Shown here: positions 1-11,433 of the stretch, piece after piece
Layout of the letters: each line of letters opens with the position of its first letter
Numbering within the stretch: position 1 is the stretch's first letter
Assembly (NCBI RefSeq): GCF_026151205.1
Contig: NC_087080.1
Coordinates: 15,013,337 to 15,077,336, forward strand
Length of the DNA stretch: 64,000 bases
Direction: 5' to 3'
From: Bolinopsis microptera
Taxonomy: Eukaryota; Ctenophora; Tentaculata; Lobata; Bolinopsidae
Position numbers and translations under genes: made by a program
Notes under the pieces: model-generated
Seen by the model: only the letters and a program-made list of their open reading frames with translations
What the model was told of the DNA's origin: nothing
Databases searched by the model: none

Positions 1-733
1 AAGACATGAGATAACAGCTGAATAATGTGTGATACCAGAGAAGTGTTGAGATAATATTTAATTTAAGGTTTAATAAATAATATATATAGATGTATAAGGG
101 CACTGATGATTGGTATTGTTTTATACATATCATGAAACGGATCGTTTGGACGTTTGCCCGCCAATTTGATTTGTTTTAATTGTTCGAATTATAATGCTCC
201 TGCTTAAAGTTGCAATCGAGCACTCTCTTTGGGAAACCAAACAACAACTATTTATTAGATGTATAATATCTAAATGTGGAGTAATAGATAGTCACGCTAA
301 ACTGAGAGTCTAGACCGAGGAGTAAAGTATGCAGCCAGTTCAAGTGTAATGTAACATGTTCGTGACAATTTGCCACACCATCTCAGTTACTGCGTGTTAA
401 TGACAATTATGTGGCAATGTAGATGAAGTATTTGGTGTTAGATGCGGTGTAGGCCCCTGTACCGGTGGTAAACAATGCTGGTGGGAAAAGAGAGGATATA
501 ATGGATGTACATTTGTACAAATTGGAATTGATCTACCATGTATCTAGCATGCTACTCTATGTAATCTAGATACACTTCTATTTCCATCAGTCCACGTTTA
601 ACTGAATAGGTCGTTTCCGAGAAATGTAACCATACGCGTGGTGCAAAACTTCCAGCGACCAGATTACATAGAGTTTAGTTTCTGTATAGTGTACAAGTGT
701 GTGATAGTTTATTATTAATTTGTAAGGTAGTAC

Positions 734-865
734 CTTTCTGGAGAAGTTGGCAGCAGCATTGGGAGTGAGTTTGTAACCATGTACCATCTCGTAAAGTTTC
801 AGATTCTTCTGGATGTACTCGGCATAGTTGGTCATGTCCCCTGCATCACCGCTAACAGCCATAAT
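734..865 (-). CDS. PSMB2: Proteasome subunit beta type-2, coding exon 2
   Basis: This is the second coding exon of PSMB2, 132 bases and 44 residues. It is bounded by a CTCAG acceptor just above 865 and a GTACTA donor just below 734. It contains the conserved stretch [16 protein letters not shown], then a segment ending [10 protein letters not shown], which matches the AEYIQKN and AANF motifs of beta-2 subunits. Phase 0 on both sides makes a clean join to exon 1. The remaining roughly 110 residues expected for the family are not found between 1 and 733, so the next intron must run past the left edge. The gene is therefore partial in this window only because of the window boundary; nothing suggests a pseudogene. 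Confidence 0.88.
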
Positions 866-1096
866 CTGAGATTAGAAACATTAAAATCTGTCTTCTGATG
901 CAGTACTTGATTGGAAGGAAGAAATATGTAAAATTATGTCATACAATTATTAAAGCGAAATTGTTTGATAAGAATCAAATTGAGATATCAAAAACTGGTC
1001 GGCAATAAACTATCTGATCCCTTTGTAAATTTTTGTTTAAAAATATTGGCTAACTACTGGACATTTTTACTAATTTCAATGTTATTTAAAGCTTAC

Positions 1097-1222
1097 CATT
1101 TTGTCCCCCAATTCAAACTGCTTCTGGGCATCATGTTTAATAGCAATAATACTGTGAGCAGATAAATTGTCTGAAGCTACCACCACAAAGTCTTTGCCTG
1201 TGATTCCTATTAAGCACTCCAT
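1097..1222 (-). CDS. PSMB2: Proteasome subunit beta type-2, coding exon 1
   Basis: This exon encodes the first 42 residues of the 20S proteasome beta-2-type (PSMB2) subunit, a structural, non-catalytic beta subunit of the core protease. The ATG is at 1222-1220 on the - strand. The start MECLIGITGKDFVVVASDN and the following SAHSIIAIKHD match the family N-terminus, which begins directly with the first beta strand and has no propeptide. The exon is exactly 126 bases and ends with ATG followed by a GTAAGC donor, so the intron is phase 0. It joins in frame to exon 2 at 734-865. Upstream, between 1223 and 1255, the sequence is very short before a possible exon of another - strand gene. The family assignment rests on recalled conservation rather than a search, but agreement over two exons is good. 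Confidence 0.88.
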
Positions 1223-1254
1223 AGCTGAATAAAGTAATATTGTTAAGATTCAAA

Positions 1255-1632
1255 TAATCTAATAGAAATCTTATTGTGACAAAATGTTTTCTATCATTGC
1301 AACAGCAAAAACCCAAAGGTGAAGACTTGGAATTGCTGACAAGGAGGTCTTGAAAAGTGAGGTAAACTATGCTTTGGTTTTCATCTGTAAAATAAGCAAA
1401 ATCCACACAACAGATTCAAGATGGAGAACATATAATATTATTAATATAAAGGTTGAATGACAAAACCACAATTGTAAAAAAACCGAATGATTTACAACTT
1501 GTTTCATTCAAATCTTACCCTCTACCCTCAGTTCCTCAATTTGATCAGCTGTCAAGGTACCATCTATCGGTTGAGCCTTCTGAGGAATATTTGCAGACAA
1601 CAAGGACAGATCCTCAAGCAAGCACTTGCTCC
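1255..1632 (-). CDS. Possible partial gene upstream of PSMB2, unidentified
   Basis: Two stretches on the - strand look like coding exons. One runs from 1632 to 1519 (114 bases, after an AAAGCAG acceptor, ending at a GTAAGATT donor) and reads CLLEDLSLLSANIPQKAQP, then TADQIEELRVE. The second starts at 1384 after TTTTACAG and continues in the compatible phase with DENQSIVYLTFQDLLVSN. The reading frame stays open past the PSMB2 start codon, so the true 3' end is unclear. A third open stretch lies farther upstream near 1690-1820. I do not recognise the protein. It could be a real neighbouring gene, a decayed copy, or chance; the splice-site agreement is the only positive evidence. Confidence 0.3.
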
Positions 1633-2447
1633 CTGCTTTCAGTATTTTAGTTTCAGGACAGTATTATCAATTCGAGTCTAGCATGGGAAAATCTATGGTG
1701 ACAAAGATTCCTGGGACATCTGAACTGGTTAATAGCAGAAGACTTCTCTTTTCATAAAGTTTATGGTTCATCAGTCTGTGAGTTTCACAAGGATTCTGTC
1801 TATCAGCTCAAGCAGGAAAGGTAAATCACTTTGGATTATTCTTCTAGTGGTATATGTTGGTCCAATCGAAAAACAGTACACCTAGTACATCAACCCTGTC
1901 AGAATTCACTGTCAATTTGAACCCCAGCAGTACTGCTCCTGAAAGATCTGAGGTACATTTTATTAACATCAAAAGAGCTGATCCAGTGATACCACAATCC
2001 AAAAAAAGATGACAAACGTTTCTCTGTACTCACGCTTTCCTTTCAGATAACCACTAACCAGTAGATTTGTTGAGCAATGTCCCACCCAATGAAACTAATA
2101 AATCAATGAAACTAATAAATCAATGTTTTAGCTCATTTTACAAAGTCAAATATTTAAAACAATTAAAATTGTATAGTGCTCAATTTGTAAATGACTAGTT
2201 GATCTTTGCTATTGGAAGTTTGTCAAGGACTGGCAGCTAGCGGGGGCAAGGAATGCACGGGCTTAGGGGCTTTTGTGCACACCAGAACACTAGCTCGGTA
2301 GATAGACCCAAACCTATGATTGATTTATTCCTTTTTGCCTTTCGTACTAATTGTAACTGTTGCCTTTCAGCTTTAACCCCTGCACCAACTACTTCAACCA
2401 ATACCAATTCAAGGAACTCATTACCTTATTTTAACTAATTTACTCCC
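1633..2447. other. Stretch with no supportable gene
   Basis: AT-rich sequence without a convincing exon, RNA gene or repeat, apart from a weak open stretch on the - strand near 1690-1820 and a short duplication (AATCAATGAAACTAATA) near 2090-2125. Confidence 0.4.
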
Positions 2448-2805
2448 TTTTTTTTTTATCTCACACTTATTTTACTTCGGAGTATTCCAACAGCCACATT
2501 GTTACACAAGTGTAACTAGCCAATTACAGGAAGCCGAAGGATTTAATTGGGCCAGTGACGGTTAAGGTAGTGTGTACCATACTTTCTTCGCCCGAGACTT
2601 CGCTGCAATGGACAGCTTCTCATTTAACCCTCACACACGATTTCTCGAATATTCGGCTGAGTAGACCGGGGGGCTGCATAGACCACTCAGGATCTTTAGC
2701 TGAATGTCGACGACACTCACCCCACGACTAGGCAGGCAGTGGGTTTCGAACTCGCAATCTCACGATTACAAATCCGATGATTAACCAACTACGCTACCTG
2801 GCCGT
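2448..2805 (-). mobile_element. tRNA-derived SINE, copy 1
   Basis: Read on the - strand, the element begins near 2805 with a tRNA-like head. It shows an A box (TAGCGTAGTTGG) and a B box (GAGTTCGAAACC), with an anticodon-like loop reading TGT between them. A body of about 280 bases follows and ends in a run of ten A at 2457-2448. A second copy at 9464-9819 shares head and body nearly throughout, which shows this is a dispersed family. It is non-autonomous and would depend on a LINE for retrotransposition. The + strand reading of the head (GGTTTCGAACTCGCAA) is why it first looks like a tRNA gene, but it lacks a complete acceptor stem. Confidence 0.8.
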
Positions 2806-3375
2806 TCATTGAACGACCATGAAAAGTGTGTCAAACAGTATATGGGCGATTTCACGTAAAGTAAATTACACTTTGCACAAAAATTTGGCCTTATTCTGAC
2901 TCTCAAGCATTACACAAACATAACAGAATCATGATAAATTGCATGAAACATCTCCTATGTACTCCACACACAGCTATATTAAGATTTTTTCTCCAACTGC
3001 TATGGCTTTTGAGTGAGGCACGTTTGAAAATGTAAAGTAAATTACAGGGCACAAATTGACATTCCTGACCAACGTGTATTGAAATCTCATTTCGTGCCCA
3101 GGTGTGAGAGTAAACATTTAAATATTTTTCATGCACACTGGCAAATGTCTTGCCTGTACTGGAAAGGGTTTGTTTTGGTAAATGGTTAATAGCTGTGTTC
3201 TGTAGAAGCCTTTGTTCCTTGTAAAGTAAGTTACTCTTTTGTGTCAAGTAGTTTACACTGTTACACAATCCTTTGATTTTAACTGTTTAAAGCTGCCCCT
3301 TTGTCTTTAATTCGTTTGCTAAGTGTATGAACTATGTAATATATGATTAATAATGATATATCAGTTTATCATTAG
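2806..3375. other. Gene-free stretch with recurring GTAAAGTAAATTAC motif
   Basis: The 14-mer GTAAAGTAAATTAC occurs at 2856 and 3032, and with one change at 3221. Partial versions occur at 4083, 4262, 4277 and 4292. No coding sequence is supported. The motif spans both sides of the MITE at 3376-3962, so the MITE probably landed inside an older motif-bearing element. Confidence 0.45.
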
Positions 3376-3962
3376 CCAATTAAGGGGGCCGGGGGGCCTT
3401 CATCAAAATTTTCTCGAAATTGACTTTATAGTTGTTTCTAATAGAGGGGAGTGATATCTATCAGATGCTTTTGGTCCCATGGAAAAATATTGTTCCTAGA
3501 CGAAATTATTATCGGTCAAATGTCAGCGCTTATGCGTTATTGTATTGCGCGAGCGATTTTCAATTTTTGAAAATCTTGGACCTCAAAAAATCGTCAAAAA
3601 ACGAGGTCCAAGATTTTCAAAATCGAATAAAATATGTTTAAAGGCCTATCTCAAAATTCTGTCTGGCTCATCTCTTTTAAATTATATCTAGAACATATCC
3701 TGAAAGTTTCAGGGTGATTGCTAAAAACATGTAGGAGAAAATAGATTTTTAGACTCGATTTTCAGGACAGGGGTTGAAAATCGCTCGCGCAATACAATTA
3801 CACATAAGTGCTGACCTTTGACCGACAATAATTTCGGCTAGGAATAATATTTTTCCATGGGACCAAAAGCATCTGATAGATATCACTCCCTTCTATCAGA
3901 AACAACTAAAAAGTCAATTTCGAGGGAATTTTGATGAAGACCCCCCGGCCCCCTTAATTGGT
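3376..3962. mobile_element. Palindromic MITE with ~190-bp terminal inverted repeats
   Basis: The two ends are inverted copies of each other over about 190 bases. The left end starts CCAATTAAGGGGGCCGGGGG and the right end closes with the complement. The arms share landmarks such as GGTCCCATGGAAAAATATT and the segment around the TTGCGCGAGCGATT box. TTAA lies at each border next to the G-rich tip, consistent with a TTAA-targeting superfamily such as piggyBac or Kolobok, although the symmetry extends four bases beyond the TTAA. A smaller hairpin sits in the middle (about 3579-3618). There is no transposase ORF, so it is non-autonomous. Confidence 0.8.
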
Positions 3963-5883
3963 TGATTGATCCACTGATTGGGTCCACAGTTAGCCCAGTT
4001 ATACAGAGTAGGTAGGTGGGCGTAAATGTACGAATGTTTCCCAGCTCAAAAATTTGTGTTCAAGCAGGCCACTGGATTTTCTGTAAAGTAAAGTATTATT
4101 TTCGAAAAGTCAATTTTTAACCATTTTTAACCATTTTTATAGATTTCTTTAATGAAATTCCGACCAGAACCAATCTATTATCACTTTTAAATAACTTTTA
4201 TTCTGTTTGACAATCGTTACTTGTTGTGTTTTACTACTATTACTGAATAAAAAGCATATGTGTAAATTACTTGACACGTAAATTACTTGACATGTAACTT
4301 ACTTGACGCTGGTATTGACATGATCTGATATCTATGGATCTAAATAAACAAGTACATTATGTCTTGACATCAGAGTTAGCTTGTTTTAGCAAGATTTCAG
4401 CAAGAAATAACATGAAATGTGGCCAGCAGAAAACTTTTTTGTTTTTTATGTATAGTAATTTACACTAAAAACAGGAGAAAGTAGAATAGCATTGCTCCGA
4501 ATCTGCTTAAATTTTGAGTCCCAAATTTTGCATACAGCTTCAGTGAAGTGGTATGCACCTTTACAGATCAAGAATTAATGAATATTACAACAATCTCTTT
4601 TTAGTAAACAGCTTTTATTATAGAGTAGTTTTAGCCTGTAAAACATGACAATTTATGGGTATTTTGAAAACGCGATAACACAAAAACGAAGTGAGATATT
4701 TATAAGCGGTTTTTTGTGTCTAACAGTTTATAATCTTCTCTTTCAGACTCCAATCAAAGCTAGTGCCATAACTGAAATTTATTTTTTTCCCTCCTTGTTC
4801 ATGTTTCATGAAATTGCCCATATATACATTCAATTAAATCAAGTGATGCAATTGGCAGAGCACAATCAAATTTTAAGTGTTGCAATTGGCAGAGCACAAT
4901 TCATTGCTACCAATAATTTTTTCAAAAACATTTCAACAAAACACATGATCTACTCCATTATAGGGGCAGGAATGAGGTTGTATGAAACTTCTGATAGCTG
5001 AATCTCACGTTTGGTGTCCACCTTCTTTCCTCGGTACCCTCGTAGAGCAATAAGAGTTGTTCTCAACATTGCAAATCTTATCCTTTTAATCTTATGTTAT
5101 GACATTGGTATATATTTAGTGAGAATATTTGTTGTGTGTGTGTGCATTAAATATTAGGAAATTACACAACATCATTGTTAAAAGGATATGGATCTTGCAG
5201 GAGAGCAAACTTTAGTACAAAAGAAACATTACTCAAATATTTATCGTAAAAGTTACATTGAAGTGTACTGAAAGATGTATTGAATTATGAATTCTCTTTA
5301 CTTGCAGTTCAGAAGTAAATTCTTAGCTCCTGTGCAGCTGAAATGTACGAGAGTTCACGGCCACCAGAATATAGCCTTTATAGATTATAGAAGTTATTAC
5401 CCGATTGTTGATAAAGTCATATCCTTACATTAGACACTTTTCGCGAAGGGTCAAGGACTCATTTGCTTTCTAACCAACCGTTCCGAATTGTCAATAAAAC
5501 AGTTTCGTCTTGCCTCCATCAACTTCATCGAGCCTCCGTCAACTTCATCGTTCCTCCATCTGTAAATATCCACAACCAAACAAATGCACCATATTGACTG
5601 CTGTGCAAACCTTATATCGTCTTACCCAGCAAAACTGATTAATTACACATGTATTACACAATCATTTTTACGCAATTATAATAACAAATCTTTTGATTTT
5701 ATTTGCAATTTGCATTTCGAAGCGAATTTAACTTTGCTTATTTTCATTATAACTCCACTATATTACAAGTTTGTCACTTTGATACGAGGCAAGCATGATG
5801 ATCACGCGGCACTTCGAAGTTTCAATGGCCAATAAGTGTAGGTCATTTATTTAAAACATGTGTAATTTTTTTTTAATTCAAAC
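3963..5883. other. Gene-free AT-rich stretch
   Basis: A 15-base tandem TAAATTACTTGACAC occurs near 4262-4305. An open frame at 4645-5001 has no recognisable motif and an AT-driven composition, so I do not call it a gene. A short duplication GTTGCAATTGGCAGAGCACAA occurs near 4846-4898. Confidence 0.4.
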
Positions 5884-8096
5884 AATATACGGACACGTTC
5901 ATTTGAGTTTGAGGATATTGGTAAACAAAAATAATAGCGTTTTTGACGATAGTGGCTTAATTTTGACATCTATTAACCTAGCACGTTCAGAAGTTCTGAA
6001 CATTAGCCACGTAGCCCATCCTCCCATATGCACCGCTCAGAAAGAAAATCTATTGTTGTTAGGCACTATAATGTTTCAAATGTCACATTTTGTGTGACTT
6101 AGTTAACTGCAGTTGTCTAATTATCATTCCTTGGTCTGAAATATAGTAAATTAGGTCAATCTAACAATTATGATACAACATTGGTTAATGGGCACGGATC
6201 GAACGGTTACAAGGCAATATTTGGGTAACTTTGTCACACTCATGATACCATACCTCTATTCTACTGTGAGGTGTCCTAAAAACCCTTTCAACTCATTATT
6301 TGATGGTTGCTCTACCAATCATAGCCCTAAAATATGTTGTTTTGAATATATAGCTAATACAGGCACTCGGTTATTGGGAAATGAGGTTAATTCTGTCACA
6401 ATATATGGAATTTAAAATTTTGGGCGAATTATTTATATCTGATTTTGGTTTGAAAGGCGGGAAAATTTTATATGATGACAATGTAGTTGATGCAAGTTAA
6501 GATCAGTTGATGTTAACATTGTCACAAAAAATTATACGAAATCGTAAATAGATTAAAAACAATGATTATAGAATGAAATAGTCTCTTATAATAACTCTTA
6601 TAATAACCCTTATAATAACTGATGTGGCAAAGTAAACATGTCTTGCCCCTATTTTGAAGATCTATATTCTATACCTCTATTAGAATATTGTCCAGAACAT
6701 CAGAGCTTAAGTTTAACAATTTTAGGTTAAATTTGTCAAAGTCACTAAAAATGTGACAAAATTAACTTTTCATGCCCCAACAATTTCAAGATAGTGTGTA
6801 AAAATTAGCATAGGCTGCTTTATTACCTATATAAATCAATCCAAACTACAAAAAAATATATGTTAATGTGATGTCGATTACCTAACTCTTACAATAACTG
6901 ATGTGACAAAGTAAACATGTCTTGCCCCTATTTTGAAGATCTTTAACTCTATTAGAATTCAACATTCTTTCATAAACGATTGGAAGAATATTGTCCAGAA
7001 CATAAGAACTCAATTTAAAAAATGTAGATTAATTTGTCGAAGACATTGAAAATGTTCAACAAAATTAACTTTCCCTGCCCCAACAGTATCAAGATAGTGT
7101 GTTAAAATTGGCATAGGATTTATTACAGGTATATTAAAGTATTAATCGATCCAAACTACGAAAAATATTTTTTAATCTGATGACGATTACCTAACTCTTA
7201 TAATAACTGATGTGACAAAGTAAACATGTCTTGCCCCTATTTTGAAGAACTATACCTCTATTAGAATACTATGTAACTTTATCATCAACAAAATTTCGAT
7301 AAACTAGTTATTTTGCCAGCAAGGAGCTAACAGAGTTACAATAATTTTTTGTGACGAAATTACCCTATTTTTGACCATGTAGCGGTAGTTTAATTGTGAC
7401 ACTGTTAACATATTACCACCTGATAATGATTTATGTGACTGGTGCATGGTACTAGCAGTGTTGTTTGATCCATAGTACGTATAATATAAGGGGTTTAAGC
7501 TGGTATATCATTATTTGTTCAATTTCACACATGTTCAGAAATCATCAAGATTATGTGACAAAGTAAGCTTGGTTGTGCCTTCTGTGTTTTAATTCCTTAC
7601 GACTATATGATATAATAACAATTCCCAGCACTTCCAGGCCATCAAATAAACTGACACTACTCAGCATTGCTTATCAGGGTGCCCTAAACATTCATCACAT
7701 ATTTTCTTTAATGTGTGACAGAGTAAACCTGAATGCACCATCTAACGAAAAAAGTCGTAAAATATGTAGGTAATGGTCATATGTACCCATCCAATCAACT
7801 GGACACTCAAAAATTTGGTCAAAAACGGCAGCAAGGGGTCCATATTTACTCCGTCACATGTTTATAGTGTGACAATGTAACCATTTCCGTGCCGGCCGTA
7901 TTTAAGCGATATCTTATCACCTGATTAAGATATCGTTATGTGAAAAAGTTAGCCTGGAGGATGAGACGATTATCCTAACCATCAAGGGTTTAAGTAATTT
8001 CATAGTGTGACAAAGTCAACTACACTGTGCCTTTTAATAGGGTCACTTATATTTACCAATTTCCTCAAACTCAAATGAACGTGTCCATACACAAAA
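5884..8096. mobile_element. Non-coding element with inverted ends and a recurring TGTGACAAAGTAAAC motif
   Basis: The segment GGACACGTTCATTTGAGTTT at about 5890 is repeated in inverse orientation at about 8055-8085, with flanking similarity of about 40 bases. This suggests terminal or subterminal inverted repeats of an element of roughly 2.2 kb. Between them the 15-mer TGTGACAAAGTAAAC recurs on the + strand at 6623, 6902, 7211, 7554, 7714, 7868 and 8006 (some with one to three changes). Complementary versions occur toward the left end, for example GTAACTTTGTCACAC near 6223. Three of the copies sit in an imperfect tandem unit of about 280-309 bases that also contains TCTTGCCCCTATTTTGAAGA. No transposase ORF is visible. 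Confidence 0.55.
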
Positions 8097-8402
8097 TTGT
8101 CACAATGACCCTTTATAAAAACAACCCTTCAAAAAATCAATGTATTCCCTATCTCAAATATTGGGAGAAGCATTTAAAAATCACCCTTGGCCTTGTGGCT
8201 CCAAATTCAAATCTAAACTATTTATATCAACAAAGTTCTTTCTCGCACCTCTGTCTCCCCGTAGAGAAATAATTGTATTATAATAATATTAGTTGCTAGT
8301 ATCGTTGCTTAAACTTTGGCAGTTTTGTACTTTTAAGTTAATTAAAACATTGTGCTTACAGCTAGGAAAGAAAAATTTTTAGGAAAGAAAAATTTTTATT
8401 AA

Positions 8403-10866
8403 CCACAAATAATCAATACATAATGTTATATTCATAAATAAATTCAAATTTCAATTTCAAACACATATACAGTACGCCGCGCACACAGCCACAATTTAAA
8501 ATTGTTCAGAAATTCGTAGGTCAGCTGTAGGCGCCGCGCACAGGATCTATTTAATTGTTAACTTACAATTACATGTCACATTTCTTAATTACTAGAGCCA
8601 AAATTTCAGAAGCAAAATAATTTAAAAGATATTTCTGTCGTTCACGCAGTACAGGCCGTGAGCACTGCGATCTAATTAATATAATAATGGAGAGATTCCA
8701 AACAACCGCGCGCTCGTTATTTATTGTGATTAAATAGAGTGCGCGCCACTGTGAACAGCAGTACCGCTCAAGCATGAATTAGTACTGAGCGGTACGCAGT
8801 TCTGCGTGAGGCGTAGACATTTGTAGCACACGTTTCATTCAACTAATCCATTAATCCATGTGACATGTACAATGTAATTATATTAAAGCAAAAATAATAT
8901 TAATTTTAGTAATAATTGACGTAAACATATGTGTTTAAATAACATCTATAATCTAGCGAGTTACTAATACCGTTCGCGTTTGTTTGTATTCTTGATTATA
9001 TATCTTTACACTAGCCTATATTATGATGGAGATATACATTATATAATTGCTCCAATATTCAACACTGCTAAACAACAAATACCTACTCGCCCATCGATGA
9101 AGCAGTCGCCAAAACAAAGCTCAAAGTTAAAATATCTTCGTACTTCGTTTTGGAAACTGTAGAATTCCAATAAATAATTAGTGTTTCAATCGTGTATTCG
9201 ATGGGCAAGCACTCGCCACTTGAGGCCGAGACAAACGGCACCAGCTCCGCCCCGCAACCGTGATGTTATGTTATGTTGTTTAGTAATTGTACTATTTTAA
9301 TTTGTTGACGATGCTGACTTTTCCAGATTTAAATGTTGTATAGCAATTCAACGATCCCGTTTTACTTCGAAGCAATTTGCACAACGCATAATAATTATGT
9401 GCACGGCGTGCGAAGCGACGACGTCCTCCAAAAACAAACAAATAATAAAAGCCAAAAACGAACTTTTTTTAATCTAGACACTTATTTTACTTCGGTGTAT
9501 TCCAACAGCCACAATGTTACACAAGTGCAACCAGCCAATTACAGGAAGCCGAAGGATCTTTTTGGCCAGTGACGGTTAAGGTAGTGTGTACCATACTTTC
9601 TTCGTCCGAGACTTTGCTGCAATGTGCAGCTCCTCATTTAACCCTCACACCCGATTTCTCGAGTATTCGGCTGAGTAGACCGGGGGGCTGCATAGACCAC
9701 TCATGATCCTTAGCTGAACGTCGACGACGCTCACCCCACGACCAGGCAGTCAGTGGGTTTCGAACTCGCAACCTAACGATTGTAAGACAGGCGTTCTAAC
9801 CAACTGCGCTACCTGGCCGTTAAATCAATCAAATCGATAATTATTGAATTTGGGGAGGTAAGAATTTGATTGATTTAATCAATTAAAAGACAAAATAATT
9901 TATAATTGTACCCAGAGCCCTTGCAATTGCAATGGCGCGCGCCTGCCTCCCAGCGTTAATAGGAATGGTGGGCGCTTAATCCCTTTTTGTGATACAAGCG
10001 CGCCTTGCTCTATCCAGAGCCCTTGCGCTTGCAGTAGCGCGCGCCCGCCTCACGAAACAAGCGCGCCCGAAGTGGCTCAAAAGCACATGGTTAGGTGAAC
10101 GCGCGCCCGCAGTGGCGCGAAAGCGCATGGTTAAATGAACACTATACAAGTAACCAAATTTATAATCAAAATAATAGTGTAAAATCTTATCAATTTTTTA
10201 ATTATTTTTTAAAAGTATATTTTTTTTTCCTTTTAGTTACGTGACATGCTTATAATTATTTTATATAAGTTGACTTAAATTATCAATTCATCTCAGCTCG
10301 GCGCGGCACAGTAGCTTGCTCTAACCAGAGCCCTCTCGCTTGCAGTAGCGCGCGACTTGCTCTAACCAGAGCCCTTTCGCTTGCCCTCTCGCTTGCCCTC
10401 TCGCTTGCAGTAGCGCGCGACCGCCGGAGCGTCACGCAGTACGCGTAGACACATGGCTACGCCTCACGCAGAACTACGTACCGCTTAGTACTTCATGCTT
10501 GAGCGGTACTGCTGTTCACAGAGGCGCGCATTCAATTTAATCACAAATAACGAGCGCGCGGTTTTTGGAATTTCTCCATTATTATTATTCGATCTATTAA
10601 TTAGATCGCAGTGCTCATATCACGGCCTGTACTGCGTGAACGACAGAAATATGTTTTAAATTATTTTCATGCTTCTGAAATTTTGGCTCTAGTAATTAAG
10701 AAATGCGACATGTAATTGTAAGATAACAATTAAATAGATCCTGTGCACGGCGCCTACAGCTGACCTACGAATTTCTGAACTATTGAAAATTGTGGCTGTG
10801 TGCGCGGCGTACTGTATATGTGTTTGAAATTGAAATTTGAATTTATTTATGAATATAACATTAACA
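8403..10866. mobile_element. Foldback element with ~430-bp inverted arms
   Basis: The left arm (about 8420-8815) and the right arm (about 10455-10862) are inverted copies. They share blocks such as ACACATATACAGTACGCCGC, CAGGATCTATTTAATTGTTA and the GAGCGGTAC/GCGTAGACA box. The interior contains a SINE (9464-9819) and GC-rich subrepeats with the theme AGAGCCCTTGCGCTTGCAGT and GCGCGCG near 9915-10430. No transposase ORF is present. The short open frame on the - strand in the left arm is an artefact of the arm sequence. Confidence 0.7.
9464..9819 (-). mobile_element. tRNA-derived SINE, copy 2
   Basis: Second copy of the SINE at 2448-2805, in the same orientation. The A box reads TAGCGCAGTTGG and the B box GAGTTCGAAACC; the anticodon-like loop here reads TAC. 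The A-rich tail is at the low-coordinate end (9470-9464). It lies inside the foldback element, so it inserted after that element or was carried with it. Confidence 0.8.
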
Positions 10867-11433
10867 TTTGAACATTTAAAATATAATTTGAAAGATTACA
10901 GTAACGTTATTCAAATCTCAAACAGAAACAGTATATAACAAAGTTTTGTGTTTTGATCATATGATCGTGGATGTATAGTGATTGATTGCATAATTTTGAA
11001 TTTGATTGATGGTGATTGTGAGTGAAAAGATGTTTGGAGTTCCAGCCAGTAACTCTGTCAAATGAACAGCCCATTGAAGAGCGAATGAGCGCAATTTCGC
11101 AGGAACAGCAGAGAGGGTGGCACAAAACGGCACACACGGAAAGGACGAAACAAAAAAGAAAAAACGCCGTGCGCGGTAAGCTTGCCTATGTCTGAGAGCT
11201 GGTGTTACCTGGCAAGAGGCCTCGAAGGAGGTGCCGTGGTGGAGTGTGAGGGGAAGTTCGAGAGCACGGCAGCTCTAACTGATGATGATGATTGAAGATT
11301 GAAGAAGGAGGTCGAGCGGGAAGCTCAGAAAAAGCTAAACAGGAAGGATCCAGCTGAGGTCTGACTCATGTCAGGAAGTGACGAAAAACTCACAGACAAA
11401 ATCATCAGTGGCTGTCTACCCCGTACGTAGGCA

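Noticed and set aside
2740-2805. tRNA gene
   Set aside because: A and B boxes are present, but the acceptor stem is not closed and a second copy with a different anticodon has the same 280-base body, so it is a SINE.
4645-5001. 118-codon open frame on the + strand
   Set aside because: AT-rich, no recognisable motif, no splice context or homologue recalled.
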